A stretch of 64,000 bases of DNA from Zea mays (GCF_902167145.1 NC_050104.1:112355849-112419848); one strand, 5' to 3'; positions 23,430-35,885 are shown, numbered from the stretch's first letter. Numbers and translations: made by a program. Notes: a model not told the origin generated them from the letters alone.

Positions 23430-23588
23430 TGCTACGTACCGTCGGCGGCGGCGGGCGGTCTGCTTCACTCGAGCCAGAACTCCGGTGAGCAAAAGGAGCA
23501 GCGGAAGAAGAGGAGCAGCAAGACGGCGGGCGGCTAGGGTTTTCACGGAGCGCGGAAGGCAAAGTTCGAACAGCGCCGACACCGCCCC

Positions 23589-23600
23589 CCTTTTATAGGC
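23589..23600 (-). promoter_or_regulatory. TATA box of the antisense accessory gene
   Basis: The minus strand reads GCCTATAAAAGG about 160 bases upstream of the preferred start codon and about 200 bases inside the 3' LTR boundary. It is outside the LTR, so it belongs to the internal region. Confidence 0.7.
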
Positions 23601-23788
23601 AGGGCGCGGCTCTTCGGGAAACCCGCAATCCGACAGGGCACGACGCTTCGGGAAACCCGCAATCCAACAGTACGCCGTCCATCAGCGGTCACATCAAAAA
23701 CCCCCGCGGAACCACTTCGAGCGAGGGCAGCGTCTCCGCCATCTAGCGACGTCTTCGGCACCAGGTGACTTTGTCGAACTGGTCCCTC

Positions 23789-23798
23789 GGAGGGCAAA
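23789..23798 (+). other. Polypurine tract, Tat copy B
   Basis: ggagggcaaa directly abuts the 3' LTR start TGTTGGGG at 23799. Confidence 0.7.
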
Positions 23799-24275
23799 TG
23801 TTGGGGCGAAGGCAAAGACGCCACCCTTCGCTCGAGGCCTTCGCTGATAACCGCTGGTCAGACAGAGACAGAACAGGCAGGGACACCCTTCGCTCCATTC
23901 GGCACCAGACGAAGACCGGCGACAAAGTCATCCCGCAGCGCGGCCTCGTTCAGCTCTGAGGCCCACGCGTGATCTGGCCCATTGTAACGGGCCCTGCGTG
24001 GCCGCCTTTGTGTTACGGGCCTAATCTGTAAAGGCATGCTTGTAATTACAGCTTGTAACCCCGCTTTATGGGAATATTCTGGGGATAAACTAGGTGTCTG
24101 AGGGCACATGCGTCCTTAACACAAGGCGCTGGGCACTCAGATACCTATAAATACCCCCGCACAGTGCCCGTGAGAGGCTAGATGAACAGAGCTATTTTGC
24201 CCCCGAGCACGTAACCCTGTTGTCACCATCGTTCACCCTTGTTGGCCTCCTTGCTGCCGAGAGCAAGTTCCAACA
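23799..24275 (+). repeat. 3' LTR of Tat copy B
   Basis: 477 bp, same length as the 5' LTR, with three visible differences. Ends CCAACA at 24275, followed by the TSD. Confidence 0.95.
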
Positions 24276-26923
24276 TAAACTACTTAGAAAAAATATAAAA
24301 CCCCTATGGATTACAGAAAACTTTAGGGTTCTGATTTAATTATTGTTTTGACTAAAAGCTAAATAATAGGGATAAAAATAGTTATGCTATTTGGCTGGGG
24401 TTAGAAAAATTTGGAGAAGTTTATGTCCACCTACTGACCTAATTAAAAATGCTAAACCTCTCTGACCAACCCATTAAGTTAGTTTTTGCTCCTTATTTTA
24501 AAATATGCTTAAGGTTAAGAAAAATAGAAAATATGATTTAAATAATGAACCAGAGGGCACCCCTATTTTTGTTAAGGTACTTATTCAATGTAGTTCACTG
24601 GAAAAATCTATCATACCCTGGTTTAGTATAAAATAAGTAGGATGCCTTTTATTTGAATAAAACAAGGAAAACTTAGAAAAACCCTACAAAAATAACCCCA
24701 AGGTGAAAACACCCCCACCCTTGGGATAGTTAATGTTTTGTTATTAAGAACTTAGGAAAAATATGAAATCTGTTGTTTGACATTTTTCAAATAACCATGT
24801 AGTAGAAAGTGCCTTTTAGGCATTAAACTTTAGAAAATCATAACTGAATAACCACCCCTTGGCTTTCTGTGATTTTTGGCACAAAAGCCTATTTTTACTG
24901 TTAGATGCCAACAAAAATAACCTTTAGGACAGAACCCACCCCTAATTAGGAGATGTAGTGTAAGTGGCTCATTTTACACAACTCTTGTTATTTTTGTCTA
25001 AAGCAAAACCTTCACATGTAGAGCCTCAAATTCTTAAAACAGGCTAGAATAGCAAATGGAAACCCACTGTAATTTTTACAGAATTTTTGGAGAAGATTAA
25101 ACTACTGTTGTAGTTCAAACCCCCACTAGAATTCATAAATAAAAATTAAAGAAAGGAAAATGAATAATGGAAATTAGTGTCATCCTAAAACCCTTGTAAA
25201 TTGTCCACTGAAATATATAAAGACAATACAAATCCACTATGTTTATCCTCAATAAAAACCTAAGCCAAAAAAGTAATAAGCATAACCCACTGGAAGCCCC
25301 ACATGACCAAGAAACCCTAAGTTACTTCTTGACTTAGTTTCTTTTAGCATAATGTTATTAAATCCTGCATACTCATGACATACATGTTCATTGCATTCGA
25401 TAGACTGTAACCTTGCTGACGGAGAGTACGTCCTCGTGCCGGAGCAAGGAGCTGCTCAGGAGGTAGCCCCGGATCCAGCCCCAGAGTCTGCATCAGAGGA
25501 TCTGCCTGCCACTGCTTTGGAAGGCAAGCCCCGGTTTATGCATAACCTGTTATTTATTCTACTTTACTTCACTTAATGATTGTAGGATTGATTGTGCACT
25601 TAGGTGTAGGAATTGTTTGAAACCCTAGTTGCATGATCTCAGGAATCCTGTTGAGATGAATACTAGTATGCTAAGTCGAGTAGCTGCTTTATTAAGTAGG
25701 ATCTCGGTAGAAGTCGAGTGATTTTTCTAGCGCTCGCGTGAGGTCAGGAAATTGATTGTATCCACTTTCTTATCACAATGATGCTGGTTTGTGGACAACA
25801 ATCCATGGGGATTGGTTGTCCACGGGATAAAAATTGGAATAAGGATTAAGGTGTGGTACCGTGAGTCAAGCGTTTGAATGTACTAAACACATACCGAGAA
25901 ATATGGTAAATCGGTAAGCCTAGTATCTAAGTGAACCTGCCCGCAGACATATCCCCTCACACGACCTGAGACGAGGTCTCCCATTCCGGTTATGGTGGGT
26001 ACAAGTGCGGTCACTGCACGACGGCAGTCGGGGTCAGTGAGGCATTGTACGCCAAGGCGGTGGGCCCTGATCTGTTGCCAGGGAATCGATGGGGACGGTT
26101 GATGTGTGTGGGGACGGAGTGCCCCTACATGTCGTGTGTTTAGGTTTACCTTGCAAGGTTTAAAAATTCGATTCGAATCGTCTGCTTCTCGCAGCTAATG
26201 AGACTGCTTGATCCATGCTGCTACATTGAGTAACAAGTGGAAATGTGATGAGTTGACACAAGATGTTGATTGCTAAATATGTTTGATACCATGTATGAGT
26301 AGATAGTACACTTTTAGCCTTAAGAGAGTCACACTTAAACTTGACAAAGCTAAAACTTGATTTAGAAACTCAGCTAGTGTTTTTGGCAACCAAACCCCAC
26401 AGCCAAACAGCTGCATGTCTAGAGGTAGAAGAGTAGACTCCTCACACCGGATAAGTCTAGCTGAGTATTAGTATACTCAGCCTTGCTTGTGGCATAATTT
26501 TACAGGTTCTCTGGAGGACATGGTTGCTGGAGTGACTTGGCCGTCCACCTTACCACCGGGTTGGACTGTCGAGTGGGACCCTACCTCGGCTGAGGAGGAG
26601 CATGAGGAGTGATGGGACAGGCTTCCCCATCTCTCTGTTTATTTACCGTTAGTTTTATTCTGCTGCACTTCGAACAATGATGACTACTTTTGCAAAACTC
26701 CTATGATGATGTAATAATTAAATACTCTTTCACGCATGGTTTTATGCTTTATTGTATTTGCTCTGTGACTCACCATCGAGTGAGATTGTGGTACTTGATC
26801 CTGTCAGTGGCCGTGTCGGACTAGATCCGAGGGATTGACGGGTTATTCCCATTTAAGTGTGGTCTAGCCTCTGAGGCGGGACTTTGGCACTTAAGTTGGA
26901 ATAATTCGGGCAGTTCCGCCACA
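24276..26923 (+). repeat. Tekay 3' LTR, right part
   Basis: Continues the LTR after Tat copy B; the first five bases (taaac) are the target-site duplication. 24281-25390 is AT-rich with no ORF; it is the middle of the LTR, absent from the truncated 5' LTR. 25391-26923 matches the 5' LTR remnant. It ends GCCACA at 26923, directly followed by Copia LTR sequence. Confidence 0.9.
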
Positions 26924-27798
26924 ACTGTCCGGTGTGCCAAGCGGAGCAATGGTCGCCAGCGCAATGGTCGACTTCAACGATCGGCTGACAACGTGAATAG
27001 TGCGTGGATAGTTCGCGCAGAGTCATATCAGCGCCAGAAGGCGCACCAGACAGTGAACAGTGACTGTCCGGTGCGGCACCGGACTGTCCGGTGCACCAAG
27101 ATGTCAGAGCTCCAACGGTCGAAACCGTCAGAACCCTAACAGTTGGGTGATGTGGCTGGCACACCGGACTATCCGGTGCGCCCATCGACAGCAGCCCTCC
27201 CCAACGGCTGTTTTGGTGGTTGGGGCTATAAATACCCCCAACCACCACCATTCAAGGCATCCAAGTCTCCAGCATTTTGCATTCAATACAAGAGCTCTAG
27301 ACTTCACTCCAAGACACAAACAAGAGATCAAATCCTCTCCCAAGTCCAAAATCACTCCAAACACTTAGTGATTAGTGAGAGAGAGATTTTCGTGTTCATT
27401 TGAGTTCTTGTCGCTTGGATCACTTTTCTTCTTCCCCATTCTTGTTATCAACACATTTATAATCAAAGCAAGAGACACCAATTGTGTGGTGGTCCTTGCG
27501 GGGTCTAAGTGACCCATTTGATTGAGGAGAATGCTCACTCGGTCTAGGTGACCGTTTGAGAGAGGGAAAGGGTTGAAAGAGACCCGGGCATTGTGACCAC
27601 CTCAACTGGGAGTAGGTTTGCAAGAATCGAACCTCGGTAAAACAAATCATCGTGTCATTCGCTCTATTTCTTTGGTTGATTTGTTTTCACCCTCTTTTTC
27701 AGACTCGACTGTATTTCTAACGCTAACCCCGGCTTGTAGTTGTGCTTAAAGTTTATAAATTTCAGATTTGCCTATTCACCCCCTCTAGGCGACTTTCA
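26924..27798 (+). repeat. Copia 5' LTR, right part
   Basis: Aligns with 42521-43418 of the 3' LTR and ends GACTTTCA two bases before the PBS. The left part is outside the window, beyond the inserted Tekay. Confidence 0.9.
27227..27234 (+). promoter_or_regulatory. TATA box in Copia LTR
   Basis: TATAAATA in ggggctataaataccccc, conserved in the 3' LTR at 42846-42853. Confidence 0.75.
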
Positions 27799-27800
27799 CT

Positions 27801-27813
27801 TGGTATCAGAACC
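27801..27813 (+). other. Primer binding site, Copia
   Basis: TGGTATCAGAACC, complementary to the initiator tRNA-Met 3' end with one mismatch, two bases after the LTR. Confidence 0.9.
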
Positions 27814-27846
27814 TGGTACTTCATTAGAGTCTAACAACTCGAAGTG

Positions 27847-29948
27847 ATGTTGGGAGAACACGCCAAGAAGGAGATCGTGACTGGCGATGACAAGTCTACA
27901 GCCCACGAGAAGGCTCCATCGGGGGAGTCCGGCACCAAAATGAAGGGAGCCCCTTCACACACCAAGTCGCATCGGAGTGGCGACAAGAAAAAGAAAATGA
28001 AGAAGGTGTGGTCTACTATGAGACCGATTCCTCGTCGCCATCCACCTCCGGCTCCGACACTCCATCCGTCACTTCTAAGCGCCATGAGCGCAAGAAGTTT
28101 AGTATGATCCCCCTGCGCTACCCTCGCATTTCAAAATGCACTCCTTTACTTTCCGTCCTATTAGGCAAACCACCGATTTTTTACAGTGAAGATCATTGTA
28201 TGTGGAGTGATAAAATGAGGCATCACCCAACATCACTCCACGCTAGCATTTGGGACATTGTTGAATTTGGAGCGCAGGTACCATCCGTAGGGGATGACGA
28301 CTATGACTCGGATGAGGTCGCCCAAATCCGGCACTTTGACTCCCAAGCCACCACTATACTCCTCGCCTCTCTATGTCGAGAGGAGTATAACAAGGTGCAA
28401 GGGATAAAAAGTGCCAAGGAGATTTGGGACGTGCTAAAGACCACGCACGAAGGGGATGAGGTGACCAAGATCACCAAGCAGGAGACGATCGAGGGGGAGC
28501 TCGGTCGATTCATCCTCAACCAAGGAGAGGAGCCACAAGCAATGTACAACCGGCTCAAGACCTTGGTCAACCAAGTGCGCAACCTCGGGAGCACCAAGTG
28601 GGATGACCATGAAATGGTCAAGGTTATTCTTAGATCACTTGTTTTTCATATTCCCACTCAAGTTCAATTAATTCGTGGTGATCCTCGATATAAGTTAATG
28701 TCTCCCGAGGAAGTGATAGGAAAGTTTGTGAGCTTTGAGTTGATGGTCAAAGGCTCCAAACATATCGTCGAGCAAGGTGACACTTCCACATCTGAGATGC
28801 AACCCATCGCATTCAAAGCAACGGAGGATAAAAAAGAAGAGTCTACATCAAGTAGGCTCCCCATCGACGCCTCCAAGCTCGACAACGAGGAAATGACGCT
28901 CATCATCAAGAGCTTTCGCCAAATCCTCAAGCAAAGGAGGGGGAAGGATTACAAACCCCGCTCCAAGAAAGTTTGCTACAAATGTGGTAAGCTCGGTCAC
29001 TTTATAGCAAAATGTCCTATTTCTAGTGAGAGTGACAGGGGCGACGACAAGAAAGGAAGGAGGAAGGAAAAGAAGAAGTACTACAAGAAGAAGGGCGGCG
29101 ATGCCCACGTGTGTCGGGAATGGGACTCCGACGAAAGCACCACCGACTCCTCCTCCGAAGAGGACGCCGCCAACATCGCCGTCACCAAAGGCCTCCTCTT
29201 CCCCAATGTCGACCACAAGTGCCTCATGGCAAAGGACGGCAAAAAGAAGAAGGTAAAATCTAGAGCCTCCACTAAATATACAACATCTAGTGATGAGGGT
29301 AGCTTTAGTGATGATGAAGATGATTTGCTTGCTCTTTTTGCCAACTTAAACATGCAACAAAAGGAAAAACTAAATGAATTGATTAGTGATATTCATGAGA
29401 AGGATGAACTTTTGGATAGCCAAGAGGAATTCCTTATTAAGGAAAACAAGAAGCATGTTAAAGTTAAAAATGCCTATGCTCAGGAGATAGAAAAATGTGA
29501 AAAATTAACTAGTGAACTTAGCATTTGCCATAACACTATCTCTAACCTTAGAATTGAAAATGCCAAATTAATTGCTAAGGTTGAGAAATTAAATGTTTGT
29601 GACGATTCTCTTGTCAACCTTAAAAATGATAATGCTAGTTTGAGTGCTAAGATTGACAAGTTGAATGAATCAATTTCTAGCCGTAAGATTGAGAATGATA
29701 AACTAATTTCTAAGGCTAAAGATTTAAATGTTTGCAATGATTCTATTTCCAATCTTAGAAATGAGAATGCCATGTTACATGCTAAGATTGATGAATTAAA
29801 TGCATGCAAACCCTCTACATCTACTGTTAGTCATGTCTCTATTTGCACTAGATGTAGAGATGTTAATGTTGATGCTATTCATGATCACCTAGCTTTAATT
29901 AAACAACAAAATGATCACATAGCACAACTAACTAGTAAAATTAAATGA
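27847..29948 (+). pseudogene. gag of Opie/Ji-like Copia, frameshifted
   Basis: Starts at ATG 27847 (MLGEHAKKE). A frame change near 28005-28015 moves the reading frame, which is then open to the TGA at 29946-29948. The main part holds a Copia gag domain (about 28200-28760, UBN2-like), a CCHC zinc knuckle C-x2-C-x4-H-x4-C (about 28974-29015), a Lys-rich stretch, a Ser/Asp/Glu-rich stretch, and then about 200 residues of coiled coil with repeated Asn/Leu/Ile/Lys spacing (about 29340-29800). A long coiled-coil tail on gag is typical of the SIRE/Maximus lineage. Only the early frameshift breaks this segment. Confidence 0.9.
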
Positions 29949-31474
29949 GCATGAGATAGAAAATGAAAATTTTAAATTTGCTAGAAGCATGCTCTATAAT
30001 GGGAGACGCCCTGGCAATAAGGATGGCATTGGCTTCCAATAGGGAGACAATGTCAAGCTTAATGCCCCTAAGAGATTGTCCAATTTTGTTAAGGGCAAGG
30101 CTCCCATGGCACAGGATAATGAGGGTTACATTTTATATCCTGCTGGTTATCCTGAGCACAAGATTAGGAGAATTCATGCTAGGAAGTCTCATTCTGTTTT
30201 CCATCATGCTTTTATGTACAAGAGTGAGACATCTAGCTCTAGGCATTCTACCCATGTTAAAATGCCTAAAAAGAAATCTCCTATTGCATCAAACGATCAT
30301 AACATTTCATTTAAGACTTTTGATGCTTCTTATGTGCTTACTAACAAATCAGGCAAAGTAGTTGCCAAATATGTTGGGGGCAAACACAAGGGATCAAAGA
30401 CTTGTGTTTGGATACCCAAGGTGCTTGTTTCTAATGTGAAAGGACCCAAGACCGTTTGGGTACCTAAGAACAAGGCCTAAACTTGTTTTGTAGGTTTATG
30501 CATCCGGGGCTCAAGTTGGATCATTGATAGCGGGAGCACAAACCACATGACAGGGGAGAAAAGGATGTTCTCCTCCTACGAGAAAAACGAAGATCCCCAA
30601 AGAGCTATCACATTCGGGGATGGAAATCAAGGTTTGGTCAAAGGACTTGGTAAAATTGCTATATCACCTAACCATTCTATTTCTAATGTTTTTCTTGTAT
30701 ATTCTTTAGATTACAATTTGCTTTCTATTTCTTAGTTATGCAAAATGGGTTACAACTGTCTTTTTACGGATATAGGTGTTACTGTCTTTAGAAGAAGTGA
30801 AGATTCAATAGCATTTAAGGGAGTATTAGAGGGTCAGCTATACTTAGTTGATTTCAATAGAGCTGAACTCGATACTTGCTTAATTGCTAAGACTAATATG
30901 GGTTGGCTCTGACACCGCCGACTAGCCCATGTTGGGATGAAGAATCTTCACAAGCTTCTAAAGGGAGAACACATTTTGGGACTAACAAATGTTCATTTTG
31001 AGAAAGACAGGGTTTGTAGCGCATGTCAAGCAGGAAAGCAAGTTGGTACCCATCATCCACACAAGAACATCATGACGACCGACAAGCCGCTTGAGCTACT
31101 CCACATGGATCTATTCGGCTCGATAGCTTACATAAGCATCGACGGGAGTAAGTATTGTCTTGTAATTGTGGATGATTATTCTCGCTTCACTTGGGTATTC
31201 TTTTTGCAGGAAAACTCTCAAACCCAAGAGACTTTAAAGGGATTCTTGAGATGGGCTCAAAATGAGTTCGGATTAAGGATCAAGAAGATAAGAAGCGACA
31301 ACAGGACGGAGTTCAAGAACTCTCAAATTGAAGGCTTTCTTGAGGATGAGGGAATCAAGCATGAGTTCTCTTCTCCCTACACACCTTAACAAAATGGTGT
31401 AGTGAAGAGGAAGAATAGAACTCTACTTGACATGGCGAGGACCATGCTTGATGAGTACAAGACTCTGGACTGGT
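29949..31474 (+). pseudogene. Copia pol, first part (protease, first half of integrase), broken
   Basis: After the gag stop, coding continues in pieces: a linker (about 30076-30480), a protease with I-D-S-G-S (about 30522-30536), then GAG-pre-integrase with an H/C cluster (about 30920-31030) and the integrase core. Stops occur near 30040, at 30478-30480, at about 30733-30735, near 30910 (TGA) and at 31387-31389. In the catalytic triad, the third residue, normally Glu in V-E-R-K-N, is Lys (about 31402-31410), and the Gly after the second Asp (S-D-N-G) is Arg. The segment is cut at 31474 by the CRM-like element and resumes at 39075. Confidence 0.88.
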
Positions 31475-32363
31475 TGATAGGAACGGGGGTGCCTGATCTT
31501 CCGTCAGGTGAAGATAACTATCGATTTGGTGGAGATGTCATACAAACGATCCGGCTTCCAATCAACACGACTAGAACCCCGCAATCGCAGCACCACTTCT
31601 CCTCTGGTTATCAACCGTGCGCTGCGCGATTGACCTCGCCACGAAGGCTAATCCTTGCCTGTGAATCGAAGACACAAGCAAGAACAAGAAATAACACAAT
31701 CTAGAATATTGCGGATGAATGATTAAGCTCACAAGTTGGGGTCTCACAAACCAATCTACGGCGACTGTTCTCGACAGATCTAAACTTAAGCAAAAAACCC
31801 CCTAATGTGGCGGCGGCTGCTGAATAAATAGAGTATTAGGGCGTGCGTGACCCCTGGACGCGCCCCTAATGGGCTCCGACGCGATACACGGCCCAACGGC
31901 CCAACAGACGGTGTCGCAACACTAAAACAGAATCTGAACGCTGACTTGTTTCGACGATTCCCGTTGACTCCGGCCGAATTTTATGGTGGAACCAGTTGGG
32001 TTGGTTAGATAATCTCCTTATCTTTCCAACCATATCAAGTCCGTCGCAATCGGAGTCCGGATGCATCTTGGGCGTCTATTTTAGTGCAGACTGGTCCTGG
32101 AACCCGAGATGGAGTCGCAGCCGAGTCGGACTTGATCTCCTTCATGTTGTGGGCGCCCTTGCTCCTCCTCCTCAACAACTAGACCTTTCCCAAGTCCTTG
32201 CTGGTCCTCTCCAAGGTTCCTAATCATTAAAACATCCATGGCCCCAAGTGTAAGCTCTGAAACACAATTGACTAGGGTAGAACGTACCTGGAGAATTAGT
32301 TGTCGTGCACGTGATCGTGTTATCAGTCCATTTATTGTATGTATAGAAGTGATGTCCTCATCA
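31475..32363 (-). repeat. 3' LTR of the CRM-like element
   Basis: 889 bp. It is the 3' LTR because the coding strand is minus and the PPT abuts position 32364. Confidence 0.92.
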
Positions 32364-35300
32364 TCCTCCCCCTCTTGAAGTGGAGTCGTCCTCGACTCAA
32401 GCTCATCTTCTTCTCCCAAATATGGTTTAAAATCTGCAATGTTAAATGTAGGACTAACCCGGAACTCGGTAGGCAACTCAAGTTTATATGCATTATCATT
32501 TATTTTCTCCAAAATCTTATATGGACCAGCACAACGTGCCATCAATTTAGACTTTCTTAACTCTGAAAATCTATCTTTTCTCAAGTGCAACCACACTAAA
32601 TCACCCACTCCAATCTTAACTTGTTTTCTACCTTGACTACCAGCAATTCTATATTTTTCAGTCATCTTTTCAATGTTTTCTTTAGTTGAAGCATGAAGTT
32701 TCAAAATAAAGTCAGAACGCTCCTTAGCATCACTATGTACTTGCTCGGTAGTAGGTAGAGGCAAAAGATCAATAGGAGCACGAGGGTTAAAACCATACAC
32801 TTTCTGAAAAGGACTTACCTTGGTGGTGGAGTGTTCCGCCCGATTATATGCAAACTCCACATGCGGCAAACACTCTTCCCCACATTTTCAAGTTTTTCTT
32901 CAATATTGCTCGCAGCATTGCAGACAATGTTCTATTCACAACTTCTGTTTGTCCATCAGTTTGGGGATGACAAGTAGTAGAAAACATCAATTTTGTCCCC
33001 AATTTGTTCCATAGAGTACGCCAAAAATGACTCAAGAATTTTACATCACGATCTGAAACAATAGTAGAAGGCATACCATGCAAACGAACAATCTCTTTGA
33101 AAAAACAGGTTAGCAATATGAATGGCATCATCCGTTTTGTGACAAGGTATAAAATGTGCCATCTTAGAGAAACGATCAACCACAACAAAAACACTATCGC
33201 TCCCCCTCTTCGTCCTAGGCAATCCCAAAACAAAATCCATAGAAATATCCGCCCACGGAACTGAAGGAATAGGAAGAGGCATATACAAACCATGTGGGTT
33301 CAATCGGGACTTAGCTTTTTGACACGTCATGCATCTTGCTACAAAGTGCTCAACATCACGCCGCATTCGAGGCCAAAAGAAGTGTGTGGACAGCACAGCC
33401 TCCATCTTCTTGGCACCGAAGTGACCCATCAAACCACCACCATGCGCTTCCTACAACAACAAAAGACGAACCGAACCAACTGGAATGCATAGGCGGTTAG
33501 CTCTAAACAAGTATCCATCATTTAGCACAAATTTATTCCATGTATGGCCCTCTTTACAATTTAATGCAACCTCTTTAAAATCATCATCAAAAGCATATTG
33601 TCCCTTAATTGTTTCAAGTCCAAAAATACGATAATTAAGTTGAGACAACATAGCATAGCGTCTAGACAAAGCATCGGCAATCACATTATCATTCCCCTTT
33701 TTATATTTAATGATGTAAGGAAAAGTTTCAAGAAATTCTACCCACTTAGCATGTCTATGGTTCAGATTTGTTTGACTACGAAGATGCTTAAGTGACTCAT
33801 GATCAGAATGAATAACAAATTCCTGAGACCACAAATAATGTTTCCAAGTTTGCAAAGATCGTATGAGAGCATATAATTCTTTATCATAAGTAGAATAATT
33901 AAGAACAGGACCATTCAATTTTCACTAAAATATGCAATAGGTTTACCTCCTTGCATCAAAACAGCACCAATGCCAACTCCACTTGCATCACATTCGAGTT
34001 CAAAAGTCTTACCAAAGTCAGGAAGTTGGAGTAGTGGCGCGTGAGTAAGCTTCTCTTTTAAAAGAGCAAAAGAATCCTCTTGTGACTGCCCCCAATTAAA
34101 TGGAACACCCTTCTTGGTCAACTCATGAAATGGGGCAGTGATGGTGCTGAAATCCTTCACGAAACGACGATAAAATCCCGCAAGTCCAAGAAAACTCCGT
34201 ACTTGTGTCAGAGTCGATGGCGTTGGCCAACTTTGAATAGCATGCACCTTGGCCTCATCAACCTCAATACCCTGTGTAGTGACAACATAGCCAAGAAACG
34301 ATACACGTTCGGTGCAAAAGGTGCATTTGTCAAGGTTAGCAAATAAGCGCGCGGCGCGCAAAGCATAAAAAACAGCACGTAGATGGTCAAGATGTTCAGA
34401 TAAACAAGTGCTGTAGATCAAGATATCATCAAAATAAACCACCACAAATTTTCCAATAAATGGGCGCAAAACCTCGTTCATCAAACGCATAAAAGTACTA
34501 GGGGCATTAGTTAATCCAAAAGGCATCACTAACCACTCATACAAGCCGAACTTAGTTTTAAAAGCAGTTTTCCATTCATCGCCTATTTTCATTCTAATTT
34601 GGTGGTATCCACTGCGCAAATCAATCTTAAAAAATATTTTAGAACCACTTAACTCATCAAGCATATCATCTAATCGAGGAATAGGATGACGGTACCGGAT
34701 AGTGATGTTATTAATGGCGCTACAATCTACACACATGCGCCAACTACCATCTTTCTTTGGAACCAAAATGATAGGAACAGAACAAGGACTAAGGCTCTCA
34801 CGTACATACCCGCGGTCCAAAAGGTCTTGGACTTGGCGCTGAATCTCCTTAGTCTCCTCAGGATTTGCTCGATATGCAGCACGATTGGGCAAGCTCGTTC
34901 CAGAAATCAAATCAATCTAGTGCTCAATCCCACGAATGGGAGGAAGTCCTAGAGGTAACTCAAAGGGAAAAACATCTCGGAACTGCTGCAAAAGGTTAGT
35001 CACAGATGCAGGCAAAGTGCTAGCAATATCATCAATAGAAAAGAAAGCATCTTTGCAAACCAAGGCATAGCAACAAGCATCAGTAGCATGAGTTTCAAGA
35101 AGATCAGATTTAGTAGCAAGCATGACAGGAGCTTTCAATTTAATTTGTTGCTGAATTTCTGTCTCATTAGTTGATTCCTTATGGGTATTTGTAGCTCTAT
35201 CTTTATCAGCTTGTACAATTTCAGCAAGAGTCAAAGGTAGCAAAGTAATGTTTTTATCTTTATGCCAAAAAGTGTATGTATTACTCCTACCATGGTGACG

Positions 35301-35885
35301 TGCATCAGTATCATATTCCCAAGGTCTACCCAACAAAAGAGAACAAGCTTCCATAGGTACTACATCGCAATCCGCATAATCAGAATACATACCAATGGAG
35401 AAATGCACTCGTACCATGTGTGTTACCTTAACCTTGCCTGAATCATTGATCCACTGAATGTGGTATGGATGTGGCCGTGGACGTGTGGTCAAGCCAAGCT
35501 TCTTGACCAAATCTGAACTCACCAAATTATTGCAGCTTCCACCATCAATAATAACACGTGCACGTCGATTCTCGATGGCGAAGAAAGTCTGGAACAAATT
35601 ATGGCGTTGCTGCTTCTCTGATGATTCAGGCTGAGCACTAAGAACACGCTGCACCATGATGCTTCGAAGGTTCACCATAGCATCAGCACCAAGCATAGCA
35701 TCATCATTAGCAGCAACATCACTGGTGTCATCATCGTCATCCTCACCGTCGGAAGCACTAATGTAGCCATCATCCGTAGCAATGTATGTTCGTTGACTCG
35801 AGCAATCCTTATTCACGTGACCAATCCCATGACAGCGGTGGCAAACAATACCCGAAGAACGACCACTGGAAGGTGCTGGTGAATT
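32081..35885 (-). pseudogene. pol region of the CRM-like element, multiply disrupted, reading into the LTR
   Basis: Read on the minus strand: a second-half gag CCHC knuckle (about 35850-35810); protease with D-G-G-S (about 35555); RT with Y-F-D-D (about 34440-34417); RNase H (about 33900-33500); integrase HHCC (about 33420-33330) and core; C terminus from about 32600. Lesions: TAG at 35888-35886 separating gag from the knuckle, TAG at 34919-34917, frameshift near 33920, TAG at 33453-33451, frameshift in the A-run near 33100, and frameshift near 32880. The frame with I-T-R-S-R-A-R-Q crosses the PPT and the LTR boundary at 32363, matching CRM organisation. Where the natural protein ends inside the LTR is uncertain. 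Confidence 0.85.
32364..32376 (-). other. Polypurine tract, CRM-like element
   Basis: The minus strand reads AAGAGGGGGAGGA directly before the LTR start TGATGAGG. Confidence 0.85.

Larger units (their letters stand above)
12244..24275 (+). mobile_element. Complete Tat-lineage Gypsy LTR retrotransposon, copy B
   Basis: 12,032 bp with 477-bp LTRs, a 5-bp TSD, PBS, broken gag-pol with an extra RNase H domain, an 80-bp tandem array, and a long 3' internal region with a reverse-strand accessory gene. The second RNase H between RT and integrase and the Y-V-D-D-I-V-V reverse transcriptase place it in the Tat lineage. The two LTRs differ at three positions that I can find (G/A near 12368, C/T near 12674, T/C near 12702 of the 5' copy), so the insertion is young. 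Confidence 0.95.
2763..26923 (+). mobile_element. Tekay/Del-type chromovirus (Ty3/Gypsy), 5' end outside window, interrupted by Tat copy B
   Basis: The order is partial 5' LTR, initiator-Met PBS, extra ORF, gag-pol with C-terminal chromodomain, PPT and a very long 3' LTR. The 3' LTR (TGTAACACC...CCACA, about 4.3 kb without the nested Tat) and the 5' LTR remnant are nearly identical over about 1,535 bp. The element lies in the 5' LTR of an Opie/Ji-like Copia: at 26924 the sequence becomes Copia LTR, aligning with 42521 in the other Copia LTR. The right TSD would be actgt; the left one is outside the window. Confidence 0.9.
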
